A stretch of DNA of 64,000 nucleotides from Ascaphus truei (GCA_036426205.1 CM071569.1:285194418-285258417), one strand, 5' to 3'. Shown: positions 44,777 to 57,262, counted from the stretch's first letter. The notes: generated by a model from the sequence alone, not told the origin. Numbers and translations: made by a program.

Positions 44777-44789
44777 ACAATTGCACAAG

Positions 44790-45515
44790 GCATGAGTCTA
44801 CGGGGTACACACCGTATTTCCTGATGTTGGGGCGAGAGGCACAACTGCCTGTGGACATCCGTCTCGGGGTATCTACCGATTGGGTACCTAATACGGCTCA
44901 CTACCGTTATGTGCAACTACTGCAGGTAAGCCTGCACAGCGCCTAACAACTTGCACAAAGGCTTCAGCCCATCTGAATGTCTGCAACAGGCGACGTTACG
45001 GCCACAAGTTTCGCCATCGGGAACTTCGTCCTGGAGACGCTGTTTTCCTGTGCAATTTAGGGATCCCCGGCAAACACAAGCTGGCCGACCGCTGGCATGA
45101 CAGGGTTTTCGAGGTAGAATCTCAAATGCCAGGCCTCCCGGTCTATCGTATATGAGACTCGGATGACCGGATAAAGGTTTGGCACAGAAACCACTTGTTG
45201 CCCATCCCACAAGTGGGAGAAAATGACTGTGAAACAGAGACCACAGTAACTGCCCCTGAGCCGGAAGAGTCTGCAGAAACTCCCGCTTCAGCAACCAAAT
45301 TCACACAAGATACTTTGGAGAGCACCTCCACCAACTTCAATAGAGACTGGTGGGCACCTCTTGAAGGAACACTGGGTAATGGGCCTGCGTCTCAGATACT
45401 CTCACCAGTGGCTTCAACAAGCCGTCCACTTGACCCATTAAGCCCGAACTTTGTACCTGTAACATTACTGACTGCAAAACAGGATACGAACTCTCAGGGC
45501 AGAGGTAGGGAGTAG
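44790..45515 (+). pseudogene. Gypsy pol fragment: integrase C-terminal part
   Basis: After the insertion, the plus frame gives TGYTPYFLMLGREAQLPVDI, a landmark of gypsy integrases, followed by decayed sequence with stops. A recovered frame from 45,180 has VWHRNHLLPIPQVGEND, then an acidic Glu/Thr/Ser-rich tail to the stop near 45,515. The usual chromodomain-like or GPY/F part is not clear. This closes the broken pol begun at 41,578. Confidence 0.75.
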
Positions 45516-45544
45516 TACATCGACCTTGGCCTGGGATCTGAGGC

Positions 45545-46690
45545 CTTAAAGGTAGGGGTAGTCAAGTCCAATTCCGAGGTCGAGGCAGGCGGCAGGCAGG
45601 TGTGGTCAGGTCCAGGCAGAGGTCAAGCACAATCAAGTTAACACAGAGCCGCTCCGTTGCGGCATGTGATCAGCAGCTCTGCGGCAGTTGAGTGCAGGCA
45701 TGGAGAGGGAGCTCTATTACTATGGAGCTCCGTGGCGGATTCCCAGGCAGGGCGCCACCATTGCAAATGTGCCGCGCATGCGCAGAGGAACCCCGAGCAG
45801 CGGCAGCCATTAGGGGGAGCTGCGCATGCGCACTGGAGAGAGAGCGGCGGCCATCTTCTGTATTTGCTCCGCAGGTGACTACAATATCCAGAATGCTCTG
45901 GGGCGGTCCGACCATGTGGGCAGTGTTAACCAATAGGGTTAGCGGTTGACTGTGAAGGGATTTGCTACATTTGGCGCGCTTAGAGCGCAAGGCAGCAGTT
46001 GGAGTGAGGACAGAGAAGGGGAAGGTAGGGTCTGGGTGTAAGAGGCACCCAGATTAAGCCTCAGTTCCCAGATAGACCCCATATCTCTTGTAGCGTGTGG
46101 TTGCTTCAGGGAAGGTCTCTAGATAGGGACCTTTCTCCATTTACTACTTAGTGTCAGGGACACAGTGGAGACGCCGCACGGTGACTCGCGGCCTGTGGTC
46201 TGGGACAAGACCACCTACATTAAGAGACTCTCAAAAGTGAGACCCTCCTACCGGAGCTCACCTAACGCAGCGGCGGACAACGACGTTGCTGGATCAGCGG
46301 ATCCCGGTTGCTAGTCGGCACTGAGTATTAGAGTACCCGGCAGGTACCTCAACTAAAGTGAGGTTCACGGGTTGCGCTACCATACACACTTTTAGGTGGG
46401 CCTTGACATTGGGTAAAAGGACATCAGGGTATTGGTGCTAAGCACCCTTTGTACTGTGGGGATACTCAGGTGGTGTATTGGGGTTGGGAGTGCTGTATAC
46501 TGTGTGTTATAGGTATAAGATATGTATGTGCTCAGTAAAACCTATTATTACATACTTGTGGTGTGATCATTGTTGGTAGTAGTTCCTTTGCGGCGATCAT
46601 TCCACTGCGCTGGGATCCTTCACAGGTGGAGGCTCTGCACGAAGGTAGACAAGAGACACCCAGGCTCCCAGAGGTGGAGGCTCAGGCCTT
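45545..46690 (+). mobile_element. Gypsy LTR family A copy
   Basis: Shares blocks in order with the LTRs at 8,823 and 60,930: two GCGCATGCGC motifs (near 45,777 and 45,822), GTCAGGGACACAGTG, GTACCCGGCAGGTA, and a closing GCTGGGATCCTTCACAGGTG with GGTGGAGGCTC. It follows the pol end directly and may be its 3' LTR or an independent copy. Exact ends were not found. Confidence 0.6.
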
Positions 46691-47895
46691 TTGGCATTCA
46701 GATATATGAAATAATGCGTGTAATAAATAAAATAGTAACTAATAAATGACATACAAATTGCCTATTAAATTATAACGGCTAAGTGTTAATAAATTCATAC
46801 TATACGTGTGATTTGTAGCGTTACCAGGTTTTCCAATACATCACCACAATAAATATAAAGGATATTAAAAAAATAACAAAAATGGAGTAATATTTACTTG
46901 TTCATTGACGCCAATTGGAAATGTAATTTGGGGTCTAAACATCCAGAACTGTTCACGTCTTAACAGCTGCCGATCTCTGGAGCCCAATCTAGCAAAACCC
47001 TTACTATATTCAATACTTCAATAGTAAACGTCGTAGATTGCAAACCCAGAAACTCCCAAAAAGTTTCAATAAGTGGCTCACAGGTTTATTCTTTTTAATA
47101 TCATTCTGAATATTTTTATGTTATTAATGTGTTCCAGAATCCCTATTTTAAAACTTCTTTTGATTTTCCCAAATCGATTTTTTCCTATATTGCTAAATAT
47201 TGTAAATAAATGTTGCTTGCTTTTATTAAATGACCCTGTATTTTTTTTTTCATTCTTCTCTTTGTCAAGCATGAGCAAGTCTATTATTTACCTGGTAAAT
47301 AAGGCTGAACAAGTCCCTTACGTACCCGGCCGCTAGGTAAATAATAACCTTTACCTACAGTAAATATATATATCAACCAAATAGAGAATAAACATGTCTG
47401 CCTTGTGAGAATCCCCACCGGCTAATTAAAAGCAAAGCTGCTAATTGCAATAATTAATACAGCAGCAGCCAGACTGACTGGGACGTTGGGCCTCGAGGTA
47501 TAATAAAAATAGATCTAATTAACAAACTAGTATCAGGGAGCACAGGGTAGAAGAAGAAGAGGAAGATGAGTCCAAGTCCAGGGGTGCAGTGGTTTAGTCC
47601 GTACGACGTGATGGGATTCCCACGGTTTTCACCGGATTTTCCGTTTTTAGGCTGGTGATGGGTGCCGGATGAATCCCGATGCGACGGAAAATGGGAGTAC
47701 GATGAGATGTATAGAAATGTTACAGGTCTCTGGGAAGAGAGGGGTTGTCAGGGAAGGTGACGTGAGGGTAGATGGGAAATAAAAGAAATTGGATGCCGCT
47801 AAATACAAACATCGTGGGAGGAACAGAACTGAGTGTGATTTATGTATCGGAGTGTGAGTGCTGCATTCAGCAGTCTCCCAGAGACTGTGTTTGTA
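46691..47895. other. No recognisable feature
   Basis: AT-rich sequence with no convincing gene, transposon end or tandem repeat. Open frames such as 47,073-47,336 are low-complexity. Confidence 0.5.
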
Positions 47896-48100
47896 ACGGC
47901 GCTGGCTGCCTCTCCCTGCCCGGCACTGGCAGCCTCTCCCTGCCCGGCACTGGCTGCCTCTCCCTGCCCGGCACTGGCTGCCTCTCCCTGCCCGGCACTG
48001 GCTGCCTCTCCCTGCCCGGCACTGGCAGCCTCTCCCTGCCCGGCGCTGGCTGCCTCTCCCTGCCCGGCGCTGGCTGCCTCTCCTTGTCCGGGCAGGGGCT
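47896..48100. repeat. Minisatellite, 24-base unit
   Basis: About eight copies of CTGCCTCTCCCTGCCCGGCA-type units. With 24 divisible by three, it is open in several frames on both strands; these are artefacts. Confidence 0.95.
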
Positions 48101-48239
48101 TTTTGGGTTCCCTGTGTCGTCGAGACATGAGATTTTAGGAGTGTAAGTTTTAGGTAGGATATTTGGGCGAAAATGTATTCGTATTGTTTGCAGGAGTTGC
48201 TGGTAGTCCCCTGATTTTCCCCGGCGTGCAGGCACTATT

Positions 48240-49155
48240 TGTGGGGTGAATTACATTGTGGCTGCACAGTATCCCCCAGCCGCCTGCTTTTCGAGCCCAG
48301 GTATCCCAAACTAATTTCCCACACATATATAAGGTTGCCCAAGGTTTATACTTTATTAAAGTATGGTTTATAGTGTGTTATACTGTATGTCTAAATATCT
48401 ATGCAGTCAGCCTGAGCATTTACATAGGAGCCAGGATGTCTGCATAGACATCTGAGCTCAAAGGAGAACCAGGATGTCCAGAGGTGTTGGGCCATTTGGT
48501 TTAGCAGGGAGGGGCAGAGGAACAGGCCCAAAAGCCATCTTTGTTCTCTGAGATACTGTGGAGCCTGCCCAGCAGGTGGCCATAAGTGGGCTGGGGGGAA
48601 GGTGCAGCTTGGCGCGCCCCTTCCTATGACATCATCAGCCAGATGAGCCCCACTCTGATTGGCTGGTGGCAAAAGTTCCCACGCTCTGAGTGGTGGGAAA
48701 TCCCGGTCCATGTTAAACATAGGACACAGAAGTCTATGAAAGGGGCTGCCCGAATCAGAGCCCTCCCTCTCAGTCTTCAGACTTACAGGTAATCTTGGGA
48801 CTGGTCCAGTGAAGCGCTGGTAGGGTTTCCCAGGGCCTTGCTTGCAATAGCAGAGCACTAGGCATTCCAGTGGCAGGGAGGCCTAGCCTAGCTGATGACC
48901 AGTTCTGAGGAATAATGGTGCTTGTTCCAGGCTTATTCCAGTGGAAGTGAAGTGAACAGGGTACGCGTTTTGCTGAAGCACGCGCCCTGCAACTAGGAAA
49001 GTTTTCAACCCCCAGACCCCAGAAAGTATGTATATTCCGTCTGTATTTTGTATTGAATTGTGTGTATGCGGGTTTACCCGAATAAACCTAATTTTATTCC
49101 ACCATCTTGTTTTGCCTAGTGAATGATCCCAAAAATATAAATGTGTTAAAAGACC
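48240..49155 (+). mobile_element. LTR related to family D (54,348-55,718)
   Basis: Shares with the family D solo LTR an ATATATAAGGTTG block, a CACGC-CTGATTGGCTG promoter-like block, CTAGGAAAGT, CTGTATTTTGT-T, a GAATAAA signal and ACCTTGTTTTGC-AATGAATGATCCC near the 3' end. Ends are not exact. Shorter and more diverged than the other copy. Confidence 0.5.
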
Positions 49156-49159
49156 TGGC

Positions 49160-49365
49160 ATTATAAGGAACCCCAACCCTCTCTAATAGCGCATCTGAGA
49201 TCAGATGCATTATAAGGAACCCCAACCCTCTCTAATAGCGCGTCTGAGATCTGATGCATTGTAACGAACCCCAACCCTCTCTAATAGCGCGTCTGAGATC
49301 AGATGTATTGTAAGGAACCCCAACCCTCTCTAATAGCGCGTCTGAGATCAGATGCATTGTAAGGA
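49160..49365. repeat. Tandem repeat, 49-base unit
   Basis: About four copies of a unit with AAGGAACCCCAACCCTCTC and AATAGCGCGTCTGAGATC. Confidence 0.95.
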
Positions 49366-49965
49366 TATTGGGTGAGTGAGTTAGGCCTCACGGGGTGGGG
49401 GGGTAGTGGGGGAGGGTATGTAGGCCTCCCGAGTGGTGGGTGAGGGTGGGTTAACCCCTTAATGACTGTAGCGGTTAATAACCGCTATGGTGATTAAGGG
49501 GTTAGGGGACATTACATTGGCTGTTTTTATTCTTGTTCATGTTTTGCAGCATCGGAGGGGGCATGGATGGTGATGAAGATGAGGGTGGCCTTCATCCTGG
49601 CAGCCGGACATGGGTGAGTGCTATATGTATTTATTGTATTTATTGTTCTTTATGTATTTTAAATGGGCAAATTCACGATTATCCATATGTGGATAATATT
49701 AATTTTGCACATTACTACAGTATACTGTATGTGTTAAGGGTGGTGTATTTATGTATTGTAATTTTTTTTGGGGTGCACTGAATTGGTACTGCAGGCCTGC
49801 GGGGAACACCCAAGGGCCACCGCCGGCCTATAGTATCATTGCTGTGCATCCCAAAAATGTGATATATGTAATGGGGGTATAGGGGTTGTTGGGGGCACAG
49901 GGGGTGTATGTTGTTTATTGCAATGTTTATTGGGGGCAATTGTCCCCAATAAACATGCTATTATG
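49366..49965. mobile_element. Foldback-type element, copy 2, with an exon-like segment
   Basis: Carries the same AACCCCTTAATGAC/GTGATTAAGGGGTT hairpin (49,450-49,500) and GGGCAAATT/AATTTTGC palindrome as the element at 41,785-43,140. Between them, 49,550-49,613 is flanked by a TTTTGCAG acceptor and a GTGAGT donor and reads MDGDEDEGGLHPGSRTW in one frame. The remains of another hairpin continue at 50,674. Confidence 0.45.
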
Positions 49966-49973
49966 CCTTAACC

Positions 49974-50665
49974 CAGTGGTTCCCAAACTTTTTCCGCTCA
50001 AGGCAATCAGGATTTTTCCGCGGCACCCAAAGTAAAAACAAAGTTGTATAAACATACCTAACAGTTGCAGTGCGCAGTTGGTGTCTCTCTCAGACACACT
50101 TTCTCTCTCTCAGACACACTCACACACTCTCTCTCCCTCTCAGACACACTCACACACTCACTCACACACTCTCTCTCTCAGACACACTCACACACTCTCA
50201 CACACACACTTACACACACACTTACACACACACTCTCACAGACACACACTCTCACAGACACTCTCTCTCACAGACACACACACACAAAAATTACCCCCAC
50301 ACCCCCAATACATTTAAAAATTACCCCCACACCCCCAATAAATTTAAAAATTGGGTCAGTGCTGCGGGGGCCTGTGCCACGTTGGGGGGGGGGGCGGTGT
50401 GCTGCGGGGGGAAGGTGATGGTGCACCGATGCTGCCGGGGGGTAGCGGTTTTGGCCGGGGGGGTGGGGTGTTAGTGCTGCTGGGAGACATGTCTCCCGGT
50501 GCTGCTCCTCCAGCGCTTGCAGGGAAAGCCGGCGCCGGGTTCAGCGTTTTTTTTTTTTTAATTTACTGGCCCTTGTTTCCCGCTGCTGGCGGCCCTGATC
50601 GCGGCGCCCCTCTAGCCAAGCCACGGCGCACCAGGGCGCCGCGGTGCACAGTTTGGGAACCACTG
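49974..50665. mobile_element. hAT-type MITE with 8-base duplication
   Basis: Inverted ends CAGTGGTTCCCAAACT and AGTTTGGGAACCACTG; CCTTAACC flanks it exactly (49,966-49,973 and 50,666-50,673). Inside is a CACACTCTCTCTCAGACA-type microsatellite (50,088-50,285). No transposase. Confidence 0.92.
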
Positions 50666-50700
50666 CCTTAACCCCTTCATTGCCTTAGCGGCTATCCGCT

Positions 50701-51365
50701 ATGGTAATGAAGCAGCATTAATGTATTTTCATAAGATTGTGCGGGAGCAGGGGGTCCCCTGAGCTGAACCGCATTGATTTGTGGCTCAGAGACCCCCTGG
50801 TTCTCGAGTTACAGGCCCCGGTTTGGGGCATGGGTGCCAGTGTCGCCGCCATCTTTATAGCGGGCACGTCGCGTATGGGACGCTATAAAGATGGCGGCGA
50901 CACTGGCACCCGATGACACATATCGGGGCCTGTAACTCGGGAAGCAGGGGGTCTGTGATCCACAAATCAATGCAGTTCAGCTCAGAGGACCCCCTGCTCA
51001 CAGTACACTATTATTAAAAATATATTCATGCTGCTTCGTTACCATAGCAGATAGCCGCAAAGGTAAGAAGCGAGTGTTTATTGAGATGTGTGTTTTACTC
51101 ATAGTGTAGATGTGCAGAGGGTCTCCGGAGCTGAACCGCTTTGGTTTTAGGTCCGGGGACCCCCTGCTTCCCGAGATACAGGGCCCTTTATGGGGTGCCG
51201 GTATCCCTCTGCTTTGTTTACATTCCGCGGTCACGTGATCGGGACATTTAAATGCAGAGGGAAACCGGCACATCATAACGGGGCCTGTATCTCGGGAAGC
51301 AGGGGGTCCCCGGACCTGAAACCAATGCGGTTCAGCCTCGGAGAACCTCTGCACATGTACACTAT
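50701..51365. repeat. Two adjacent long palindromes
   Basis: The first (50,701-51,043) is centred near 50,872, with arms containing AGTGTCGCCGCCATCTTTAT and its complement. The second (51,104-51,362) is centred near 51,235, with arms containing GGGGACCCCCTGCTTCCCGA. The two share sequence with each other (CTGAACCGC, CCCCCTGCTTC-CGAG, ACAGG-CC). They look like foldback DNA elements. No gene; the following part to 51,769 is also non-coding. Confidence 0.8.
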
Positions 51366-51769
51366 GAATAAAATTGTATTTAAAAGATTTTTTTAATGTG
51401 CCGATGTTTGCGCAGAGAGAGCGGCGGATCTCTCTCTGCTGCAGACACATCTCGGCAGGGGACGGCTTCTCGGTGGCTTCTCACCAGGCAGACTGTCTCG
51501 CCACCGGTTACTCGCCATGTTTGGCAATGTTGCTCTCGTTGTGATTCGCCAGGGATTCGGCCCTTCCTGCATACAGCGAGGGCAACACGCCAAAAACATG
51601 GCGAATTCAAACCGCTGGCGAATGCAATTTTCCGCTGCTTAGTGCATGACCCCCTTAGTTGGTACAGTAGATGACGTCACATGATATTCTCCTTCTTAAT
51701 AAAGACACTATTTGGGTGAACACTTTATTAGCCATGCCCCCTGAACCATATTAAAGCTCTATCCTGGAT

Positions 51770-53615
51770 CTCATCCTACCTCTCCCATCGTACTTTCAGT
51801 GTCTCTTCTGCTAACACCTCCTCCTCCTCTATTAATCTCTCTGTGGGGGTACCCCAGGGCTCTGTCCTGGGACCTCTTCTCTTTTCTCTGTACACACTCT
51901 CTCTAGGTGACCTAATAACATATTTTGGGTTTAAATATCACCTCTATGCTGACGACACACAAATATACTTTTCAACACCCGACCTTAAACCTGCTGTACA
52001 AACCAAAGTTTCTGAATGTCTCTCTGCTATATCATCCTGGATGGCCCTCCGCCGCCTTAAACTCAACATGGCTAAAACAGAGCCCCTCATACTTCCTCCC
52101 AAACCTGGCCCTACTTCTTCCTTCCACATTACTGTTGGAACTACGATCATTCACCCAGTAGCCCAAGCACGCTGCCTAGGGGTCACACTCGACTCCTCTC
52201 TCACATTCGCCCCTCACATTCAAAACATATCTAAAACCTGTCGCTTTTTCCTCCGCAATATAACAAAGATACATCCTTTCCTCTGTTGCTTGACTGCTAA
52301 AACTCTGACTCAGGCCCTCATTCTCTCCCGTCTTGATTACTGTAACCTCCTGCTGTCCGGCCTTCCTGCCTCTCACCTGTCTCCCCTACAATCTATCCTA
52401 AACGCTGCTGCCAGAATCACTCTACTATTTCCTAGATCTGTCTCAGCATCTCCCCTCATGAAATCCCTCTCCTGGCTTCCGATCAAATCCTTGAGAAAGT
52501 CCTTTACGGACGAAACGCGTAGGTGCGTTCCTACCATTGTTTGTTCTTTGTACTGACCATTAAATCACTTTTTTAATACTCATCCCTGTTTGGAGTTACC
52601 CTCATTTTTTGGCGATCCACTAGCTGGTATGCTGCTGAGAGACGCTGCTGTGCTCCTCTACATCCTTGCTGCTTGTGTTTACCCTGAGAGGACAGCACGC
52701 TGGAACTGATCCACTAATCAAGGACACCACCAAGGAAGGTAAAGGGCTTCGGCCCATTATTCTATTACCATCCAGTGCTGGACTGACTGAGTTATTTCCC
52801 CAGGGTGTAGTACACTACTATTAGGAGACCTATTTTGGGGTACCCGCGTGGGGACCACCAGGCCTCTAGTTTCTCACCCTGGGATGTTATGGATTATACT
52901 CTATGTCCTTGAACTTGGATCTATTATGGAATATGGAAATATTATAATAATAATGAGCTACTCATGGTGATGCACCAATACACTACTTACCTATCTATTT
53001 CCTAGATCTGTCTCAGCATCTCCCCTCATGAAATCCCTCTCCCGGCTTCCGATCAAATCCTGCATCTCACACTCCATTCTTCTCCTCACTTTTAAAGCTT
53101 TACACTCTTCTGCCCCTCCTTACATCTCAGCCCTAATTTCTCGTTATGCACCATCCAGACTCTTGCGTTCTTCTCAAGGATGTCGTCTTTCTACCCCCTT
53201 TGTATCTAAAGCCCTCTCCCACCTTAAACCTTTTTCACTGACTGCCCCACACCTCTGGAATGCCCTTCCCCTTAGTACCCGACTAGCACCCTTTCTATCC
53301 ACCTTTAAGACCCATCTTAAGACACACTTGCTTAAAGAAGCATATGCATAGCACTGTGGATATTCTGAACACATGATACATAAAGCTTGGCCCCCTGCAG
53401 ACGCACTTACCAGAACTCCCTCCTCCTGTCTCTGTACGTTCTCCCTACCTACCAATTAGACTGTAAGCTCATCAGGGCAGGGATTCCTCTTCCTTAATGT
53501 TACTTTTATGTCTGAAGCACTATATATGACCTGTTATTTATTTGATTACCACGTGTATTACTACTGTGAAGCGCTATGTACATTAATGGCGCTATATAAA
53601 TAAAGACATACAATA
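51770..53615 (+). pseudogene. L2-like LINE, 5'-truncated, interrupted
   Basis: Reverse-transcriptase motifs [17 protein letters not shown] (51,843) and the catalytic YADDTQIY (near 51,945) are followed by [21 protein letters not shown] and [14 protein letters not shown], up to 52,490. After an insertion the C-terminal part resumes at 53,000 (LLLTFKALHSSAPPYISALI, HLWNALPLSTR) and stops at 53,351. The 3' end has GACTGTAAGCTCATCAGGGC, GCGCTATGTACATTAATGGC and AATAAAGA. The order and the 3' hairpin-like end are typical of L2/CR1-type elements in frogs. Endonuclease and the first reverse-transcriptase blocks are missing; the insertion breaks the frame. Confidence 0.85.
52425..53060 (+). mobile_element. 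Hammerhead-headed insertion with 66-base duplication
   Basis: The LINE segment CTATTTCCTAGATCTG through GATCAAATCC (52,425-52,490) is repeated at 52,995-53,060 with one mismatch. The 504 bases between start with a hammerhead-like motif (52,490-52,523): CTTGAGAA, stem II GTCC/GGAC, GAAAC, GCGTAGG. No protein is encoded. The duplication is much longer than usual retroelement target sites. Confidence 0.7.
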
Positions 53616-53879
53616 CAATGACACCCTCATTCCCCCACCATACACACACACACACAATACTCATCCTCCCTCATAATACACACATACACTGCCCCCAGTC
53701 CCCCACAATCCACACACACGCTTCCCCCCATGCCCCACAAAACTCCCCTTTTCAACAAAACCCCACACAATACCCTGCACAATGCACGATACCCCCCTGC
53801 CCCACAAATTCCACACAACTTACCTTGGGGGGAGCTTCCGGTGCTGCGCAGCCGAGCCCTACTTCTGGTGCGCACCAGC
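53616..53879. other. CA-rich non-coding sequence
   Basis: C/A-rich low-complexity stretch between the LINE end and a minisatellite. No gene. Confidence 0.5.
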
Positions 53880-55840
53880 ACGGTAAGGAGGCCTGAACCA
53901 ACGGGGGAGGAGGCCAGAACTAACGGGGGAGGAGGCCAGAACCAGCGGGGGAGGAGGCCAGAACTAACAGGGGAGGAGGCCAGAACTAGCGGGGGAGGAG
54001 GCCAGAACCAGCGGGGGAGGAGGCCTGAACCAGTGAGGGGGAGAGGAGGCATGTACTAGCAAGGGGGGGGGGCCTCAACCAGCAAGGTGGGCAGGGTGGG
54101 GAGAAGAGGCCTGAACCAGCAGGGCAGGAGAGGAGACCTGAACCAGAAGGGGAGGGAGAGGAGGCCTGAACCAGTGGGGGAGGAGGCCTGAACAGCAGTG
54201 GGGAGAGGAGGCCTGAACCAGCAGGGGGGAGAGGAGGCCTGAACCAGCAGGGGGACAGAAGGCCTGAACCAGCTGGAGGGGAGAGGACACCTGAACCAAT
54301 GGGTGGACCGGAAGCCTGAACCAGCGGGGTGTGGGGGAAGGAGGCCTTGTGACGGGAGTTAGTAACCAGGCTCTATAATAAAGGTCACGGCCGTTTGGTT
54401 ACCCCTGCTCCGTGTATAAGGGTCCCAGAGAGTTAGCTTTTGGACCCAGTACCATTGTATGATCGGATTGTACTTTGTGCAATAAAACCATTTTTTGTGT
54501 TTTTCCCTTTCCAGCCATGCCATCGAGCAGGGATTGCTGGTGTATGGGTTTCAAGGTTTTTTGTGTGAAGGAATCATTGACAGAATGTGCCTAGGAGGTT
54601 GGGGTCCAGAGTTACCGGGTCCCCAATAAATGTACCCGGGAATGGTGCCTGATTCTCGAATACATGTAGGCATGTTGTCCTGGCAATACTTCCACTCACC
54701 ACTAGCCCAGAAAAGAGAATGAGGCACTGAGATGAATATGTATTCCTGTAGCTGAGGGAATCCCTAGGTTAAGGGTACCCCAGCTAGTGCTAAGGACAAG
54801 CCCTATACTGGTTGTGGGTGCCCAACCATATATAAGGTTGGGGAGACTCTGAGAGTTCAAAATGAGTCAGAGGGAAAGTGGGTGGGGAAAAATGTTTCCT
54901 TTTCTGTTCCCTGCACCCCCAAGACCTTTACCTAATGTCCCATATAGCTATAGATGTTCCCCAAGACTCACTGTATTAAAATATAGTTTTAATATTTTTA
55001 AACATTCGGAACCGATGTCCAAACAGGAGGCCCGTGCAAACCCATAGGCACCGGTAGGTCTGCTGGACATCAGAATTCAAAGCAGCCAGAGGATGCCAGA
55101 CGTGGGAACAGCATTTGGTCAGCGGGGAAAGGCGGAGTACCAGGTCCGGAGATCAATGGCAGTCCTCCGGGATGCCACTTGTTCTGCCAGACCTAGGGGC
55201 GCCTGCCCAGCGGGTGGCATTGGGATAGCTGGGGGGAGATGTGGCAGGCTTGCGCATGTCTCTTGGCTTCTTCAAATTTCCCGCTGACCTGGATTTTCTA
55301 CCCGGCTTGGCTCTGATTGGCAGCTTGAGTAAATTCCCACGCACTGATTGGCTGTCCGGTCTGCTAGGATTTTATGCCGATTTGAGTTCCAGGAGATTTG
55401 GGCTGACTTGCGGTCAGGAGGGACCAAGTTCTCAGAAGAGAACGTAGTGGTGGCGTATGGAATTTTATGCCGATTTGGGTTCCAGGTCGATTTCGGGTTA
55501 AGTCCCGGTTAGGGTAAAACTCTCCCAAAGAGTTTCCTGCACCTAGGAAAGTCTAGTTTTTAACCCTAGCCTAGTAAGTGTGTCTTTTCATCTGTATTTT
55601 GTGTTTCATTGTGTGTAAGCGAATGTATGCCGAATAAATTACAACTAATTTCTCTACCTTGTTTTGCTCAATGAATGATCCCGGTAAAAAGGTATAAATA
55701 GCTTGGTCTCCCGTGACAGGCCTGAACTAGCAGGGGGGGAGGGGAAGGAGGCCTGGACCAGCGAGCGGGGGGGAGAGGAGGCCTGAACCAGCGAGAGGGA
55801 TAGGAGGCCGGGACCAGCGTGGGGAGATGAGGCCTGGCTG
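53880..55840. repeat. Minisatellite, ~22-base GAGGCCTGAACCAGCGGGG unit, split by an LTR
   Basis: Copies occupy 53,880-54,347 and 55,719-55,840 on both sides of the solo LTR. Unit length varies (about 21-30 bases). Open frames of repeated Pro/Ser residues are artefacts. 55,930-56,010 has a short CGCATGGCGCCCCTTGT repeat. Confidence 0.9.
54348..55718 (+). mobile_element. Solo LTR family D with target-site duplication
   Basis: Starts TGTGACGGGAG and ends CTCCCGTGACA, a perfect 11-base inverted end. GGCCT flanks it on both sides (54,343-54,347, 55,719-55,723), and the minisatellite continues across. It is 1,371 bases with no internal coding region. A related copy is 48,240-49,155. Confidence 0.9.
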
Positions 55841-56019
55841 CCAGATGCAACTTCCAACACCAGGCAGTTGGTCAACTGTACTCACCGGGACGGATATCCC
55901 AGCTCTCCCCCCTGGTTCAAGCACAGGGTCTGTCAGCTGAGCAGCCGCGGGCCGCATGGCGCCCCTTGTGGACCGCATGGCGCCCCTTGTAGACCGCATG
56001 TTTGACAGCCTTGCTCTAC

Positions 56020-56834
56020 ACACTACCCAGATGTGAATCTATAGTGCGTAACTAATGATCCTGCGATCGCTGCTCCGGATATAGTTTCTCTGCAGAAAAG
56101 CAATTCAATTTGAGCCTGGAAGCACTGAACTGTGTGACTGAATTGCAGTCTGGTTCAAGTGCAGTTGGGATAAGTGTGAAGTTATAACCAGAAGGAAAGT
56201 GGTGTGCAGTGTGTTTTACTAGCGTTGGTGACTGCGTTATTTATATTGGTGTGCCTGTGAGTTTGGAGGGTGTGCAGTGGGTTAATTTATTTTCCTTGTG
56301 TGAGTATTAGGAGTTTGTAGCAAACTTTTTATTTACTGCCCGGTTTCCGAGATTGCAGTGGTTGTGTGCGTTAATTGCTTTCCTAACACCCTTGATAGGT
56401 GTGTGTCTGATTTGAACAGAGGTAATTTGTCATTAATCCTTGCCCCTGTAAGCGCTGGGCCGTGTGAGTGAATTACAGTTCGGTTCAAGTGTAGTTGGAT
56501 TTAAGTGTGGGGTTGTAACCAGAAGGAGTAGAAACAACGGAGATTGGAAACAAGGAAGTTAATTTAGTTCTCTAATCTGTTAGTTAGCATTTAATACTCC
56601 ATAGTTACAAGCAGAGGTCAAGACAGGATGCAAGCAAACAGGAACAAGCTGGAGCCTGGCAGGAACAAACCTGAAACCATGCTCTGGTAACTTCCTGGAG
56701 GAAGTCCAGCCTATTTAGAAGCCGGATGCCAGTAACCAAGATGGCAACTGCATCCTCTGTGTGAGCGGAAGGGAAAACAGTATTTACCAGTATGCAAGAT
56801 GGCCGTTGTATCTTCAGTGTGCATCCGTGTGTGC
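56020..56834. repeat. Imperfect ~330-base direct repeat, otherwise unassigned
   Basis: The block with GGTTCAAGTGCAGTTGGGAT and TAACCAGAAGGA at 56,118-56,198 recurs, diverged, at 56,448-56,530. This may be LTR-derived. No gene seen. Confidence 0.45.
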
Positions 56835-57262
56835 CGAAGCCTCACATTAATGAGCTAAGTTCAGTAATAGCTAAACCACTCTATTTAATATTTAAGTACT
56901 CCTGTTCCACAGGCTCAGTGCCACAAGATTGGTGTAAAGCAGATGTGGTGCCTATATTTAAAAAATGGAGCTAGATCACAACCAGGGAATTACAGACCTG
57001 TAAGCCTGACATCAATAGTTGGGAAGCTACTTGAAGGTTTAGTAAAGGATAATATTCAGGAATACCCAATAGTTAAAAGTATTAGTAATAGTCAGCATGG
57101 ATTTATGAAGGTTAGGTCGTGCCAAACTAACCTTATTCGTTTCTTTGAGGAGGTAAGTAGGAATTTAGACCAGGGTAATGCAGTTGATTTTACAAACTCT
57201 TTTGATACGGTTCCACATGTGGCTGGTGTACAGAATGAAGGAAATTGGTCTAAATATTTGCA

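Noticed and set aside
47772..48146. Open frames on both strands over a Cys/Leu/Pro-rich repeat
   Set aside because: They come from a 24-base tandem repeat; all frames stay open because 24 is divisible by three.
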